Origin: Acetobacteraceae bacterium | Lineage (GTDB): Bacteria; Pseudomonadota; Alphaproteobacteria; Acetobacterales; Acetobacteraceae | Assembly (NCBI GenBank): GCA_025356735.1 | Contig: JANXRT010000449.1 | Location: forward strand, 1-7,661 | DNA length: 7,661 bases | Direction: 5' to 3' | In this document: piece after piece, positions 6,265-7,661 of the stretch | Numbering within the stretch: the first letter of the stretch is position 1 | Layout: each line of letters begins with the position of its first letter | The notes under the pieces: model-generated | The model's database searches: none | What the model was told of the DNA's origin: nothing | What the model saw: only the letters and a program-made list of their open reading frames with translations | Made by a program: the position numbers and the translations under genes

Positions 6265-6987
6265 ATGAACGACAGAGACGATGCCGCAACCCAGGCGATA
6301 ACCTCCGAGCAAGCGGCGCCGGACAAGGTGGTCATCACGCGTGAGGGCCTGGTCGACGGTTCCCTGCTGGCCCGCATCCGCGCGCAGCTGCTGCCGGGCA
6401 TGGTCGTGCGCACCGACGCCGAGATCGCCGCCTCGCTGGACCAAACGCTGGCCGCGCACGACCCCGCCGCCGAGGTCTGGGTGTTCGGCTACGGCTCGCT
6501 GATGTGGAACCCGGCCTTCGCCTATGCCGAATGCCAGGTCGGCATCGTGCGTGGCTGGCACCGCCGCTTCTGCCTGTGGCTGGAGATGGGCCGCGGCACG
6601 CCCGACAATCCCGGGCTGATGCTGGGCCTGGACCGCGGCGGCACCTGCCGCGGCGTCGCGTTCCGCATCCCCGCGGCACAGGCGCGCGGCGAGCTGTCGC
6701 TGATCTGGCAGCGCGAGATGTTCGGCACCGTCTACATCGCGCGCTGGGTGCAGGTCCGCCTGGCCGGCGCCGTGGTGCCGGCCATCACCTTCGTGGTCGA
6801 CCGGGCCCATCCGCGCTATGCCACGGGGGTGAGCGACGCGGACGCCGCCAGATACATCGCCTCGGCAACGGGAGCGTTGGGAAGTTGCGTGTCCTACTTC
6901 GACAGCACCGTGTCGCACCTGGGCTCGCTCGGCATCCGCGATGCCGGCCTGCAGCGGATTGCCGATGCGATCGCCTCCGGGCCATAA
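6265..6987 (+). CDS. chaC: ChaC-type glutathione-specific gamma-glutamylcyclotransferase
   Basis: ChaC enzymes cleave the gamma-glutamyl group of glutathione to 5-oxoproline and Cys-Gly in the cytoplasm. The 240-residue protein shows VWVFGYGSLMWNPAF (71-85, with YGSL forming the substrate loop), GWHRRFCLW (97-105), RGTPDNPGLMLGLDRGG, the LSLIWQREM segment (145-152) with E151 as the probable catalytic acid, and DRAHPRYATG (179-188). It aligns readily with E. coli ChaC, which begins MITRDFL; the matching point here is VITREGL at residue 23. The ATG at 6265 therefore adds about 22 residues, and a GTG at 6328 is an alternative start. The ATG has AGGA touching it, too close for normal ribosome binding. 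A TTTAAT hexamer at 6254-6259 could be a -10 giving a nearly leaderless message. The flavin monooxygenase gene follows 39 bases later, possibly in the same transcript. Confidence 0.92.
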   Translation: MNDRDDAATQAITSEQAAPDKVVITREGLVDGSLLARIRAQLLPGMVVRTDAEIAASLDQTLAAHDPAAEVWVFGYGSLMWNPAFAYAECQVGIVRGWHRRFCLWLEMGRGTPDNPGLMLGLDRGGTCRGVAFRIPAAQARGELSLIWQREMFGTVYIARWVQVRLAGAVVPAITFVVDRAHPRYATGVSDADAARYIASATGALGSCVSYFDSTVSHLGSLGIRDAGLQRIADAIASGP

Positions 6988-7026
6988 TCCCTTCCTGTCG
7001 AGACATCCCGCACAGAGACCCTGCCC

Positions 7027-7661
7027 ATGAACCATGTCGCCTCGGCCATTCCGGAAACCTCCGCCGCCGATCGGCCGCGCGCCGCCATCGCGCAATGGCT
7101 CGGCCGGTTCGAGGCCGCCTTGCGCGCCGCGGACAAGTCGGCGCTGGCCGCGCTGTTCGCCCCCGAATGCCATTTTCGCGACCTGCTGGCGTTTTCCTGG
7201 ACCCTGCGCCCGGCCGAGGGCGTGGACGCGATCCTCGACCTCCTCACCAACGCGCAGAAAACCATCCAGGCGGAGAACTTCGCCGTCGCCGAGGCGCGCA
7301 CGCCGCCCCGGCAGGTCAAGCGCCTCGGCATTTCGGTGTTCGAGGGCATCTTCCGGTTCGAAACCGCGCTCGGCCGCGGCCACGGCGTGGTTCGGTTGCT
7401 GGCGGACACTCCTGAAAAAGCCGGGCCCGAAAGGGCCTGGGTGCTGCTGACCTCGCTCGACGAGCTGAAAGGCCACGAGGAGAAGATCGACGCCAGGCGG
7501 CCGAGCGGTGCCGCCTACTCCCGCAATTTCGGCGGCGAGAACTGGCTCGACCAGCGTAACCGCGCCCGCGCCTTCGCCGACCGCGACCCGGTCGTGCTGG
7601 TGGTCGGCGGCGGGCAGTCGGGTCTGGCCATCGCCGCCCGGCTGCGCCAGCTCGACGTCGA
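7027..7661 (+). CDS. NTF2-like domain/flavin-containing monooxygenase fusion (3' partial)
   Basis: The frame opens at ATG 7027 and has no stop before the window ends, giving 211 complete codons. Residues ~20-150 look like an NTF2-like domain (ALRAADKSALAALFAPECHF, then an FRDLLAFSWTLRPAEG segment and FEGIFRFET). A linker with YSRNFGGENWLDQRNRARAF (164-183) leads to PVVLVVGGGQSGLAIAARL (188-206), a Rossmann FAD-binding motif with G194, G196 and G199. This is the layout of flavin-containing monooxygenase-type NAD(P)/FAD oxidoreductases with an N-terminal NTF2-like extension, usually about 600 residues, so roughly two thirds is missing. Such enzymes oxygenate small substrates; which one cannot be told. 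The Shine-Dalgarno site is weak (CAGAGA about ten bases upstream). It follows the ChaC-type gene on the same strand. Confidence 0.88.
   Translation, partial: MNHVASAIPETSAADRPRAAIAQWLGRFEAALRAADKSALAALFAPECHFRDLLAFSWTLRPAEGVDAILDLLTNAQKTIQAENFAVAEARTPPRQVKRLGISVFEGIFRFETALGRGHGVVRLLADTPEKAGPERAWVLLTSLDELKGHEEKIDARRPSGAAYSRNFGGENWLDQRNRARAFADRDPVVLVVGGGQSGLAIAARLRQLDV

Noticed and set aside
5238..6344. Plus-strand open frame spanning the barrel, DUF2946-type and methyltransferase-remnant region
   Set aside because: It crosses three opposite-strand genes and an intergenic region, and has low-complexity Arg/Gly/Ala composition with no recognisable domain.
6184..7476. Long open frame on the minus strand opposite the ChaC-type and monooxygenase genes
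   Set aside because: It is antisense to two clearly recognisable proteins. Its translation is rich in Arg, Gly and Ala with no family motif, as expected for a shadow frame in GC-rich DNA.
1..7661. CRISPR array, insertion sequence or phage genes
   Set aside because: No regularly spaced direct repeats, transposase or integrase motifs, or phage structural proteins were seen on either strand.

Overview
The window is a very GC-rich stretch with a strong preference for G or C at third codon positions. It fits an alphaproteobacterium, perhaps Rhodospirillales/Acetobacteraceae or a Bradyrhizobium-like genome. That guess rests on base composition, the form of the tRNA-Ile and the protein families present; no ribosomal or other marker gene is here to confirm it. 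The DNA is almost fully coding. The longest stretch without a gene is about 155 bases (1946-2100), so there is no gene desert to explain.

Layout from left to right. (1) The 3' part of a CaiB/BaiF family III CoA-transferase runs rightward to 1099, its first ~40 codons lying outside the window. (2) A leftward crotonase-fold (enoyl-CoA hydratase/isomerase) gene, 1127-1945, converges on it. (3) A rightward tRNA-Ile(GAT), 2101-2177, has an extra base in its T-arm. (4) A leftward copper cluster spans 5912-2199. In transcription order it encodes a small Cys/His-rich DUF2946-type membrane-anchored protein, a signal-peptide-bearing putative beta-barrel protein, CopC, and a large CopD fused to a cytochrome c domain and a C-terminal redoxin-like segment. 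(5) A short leftward remnant (5973-6179) matches only the C-terminal end of class I methyltransferases. (6) Rightward genes follow: a ChaC-type gamma-glutamylcyclotransferase (6265-6987), then an NTF2-like/flavin monooxygenase fusion (from 7027) that runs off the right edge.

How they work together: the four genes at 5912-2199 look like one copper-handling transcription unit in the cell envelope. CopC would carry Cu(II) in the periplasm and the CopD membrane domain would move or receive copper. The fused haem and redoxin-like domains suggest a redox step on the periplasmic side. The barrel-like and DUF2946 proteins are probable envelope partners of unknown mechanism. The CoA-transferase and the crotonase-like gene both belong to acyl-CoA chemistry but are convergent, so they are not one operon. 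I found no mobile element, CRISPR array, phage gene or clearly new defence system. The most unusual items are the multi-domain CopD protein, the bulged tRNA-Ile, the crotonase homologue lacking both classical glutamates, and the inverted-repeat-rich breakpoint at the methyltransferase remnant.
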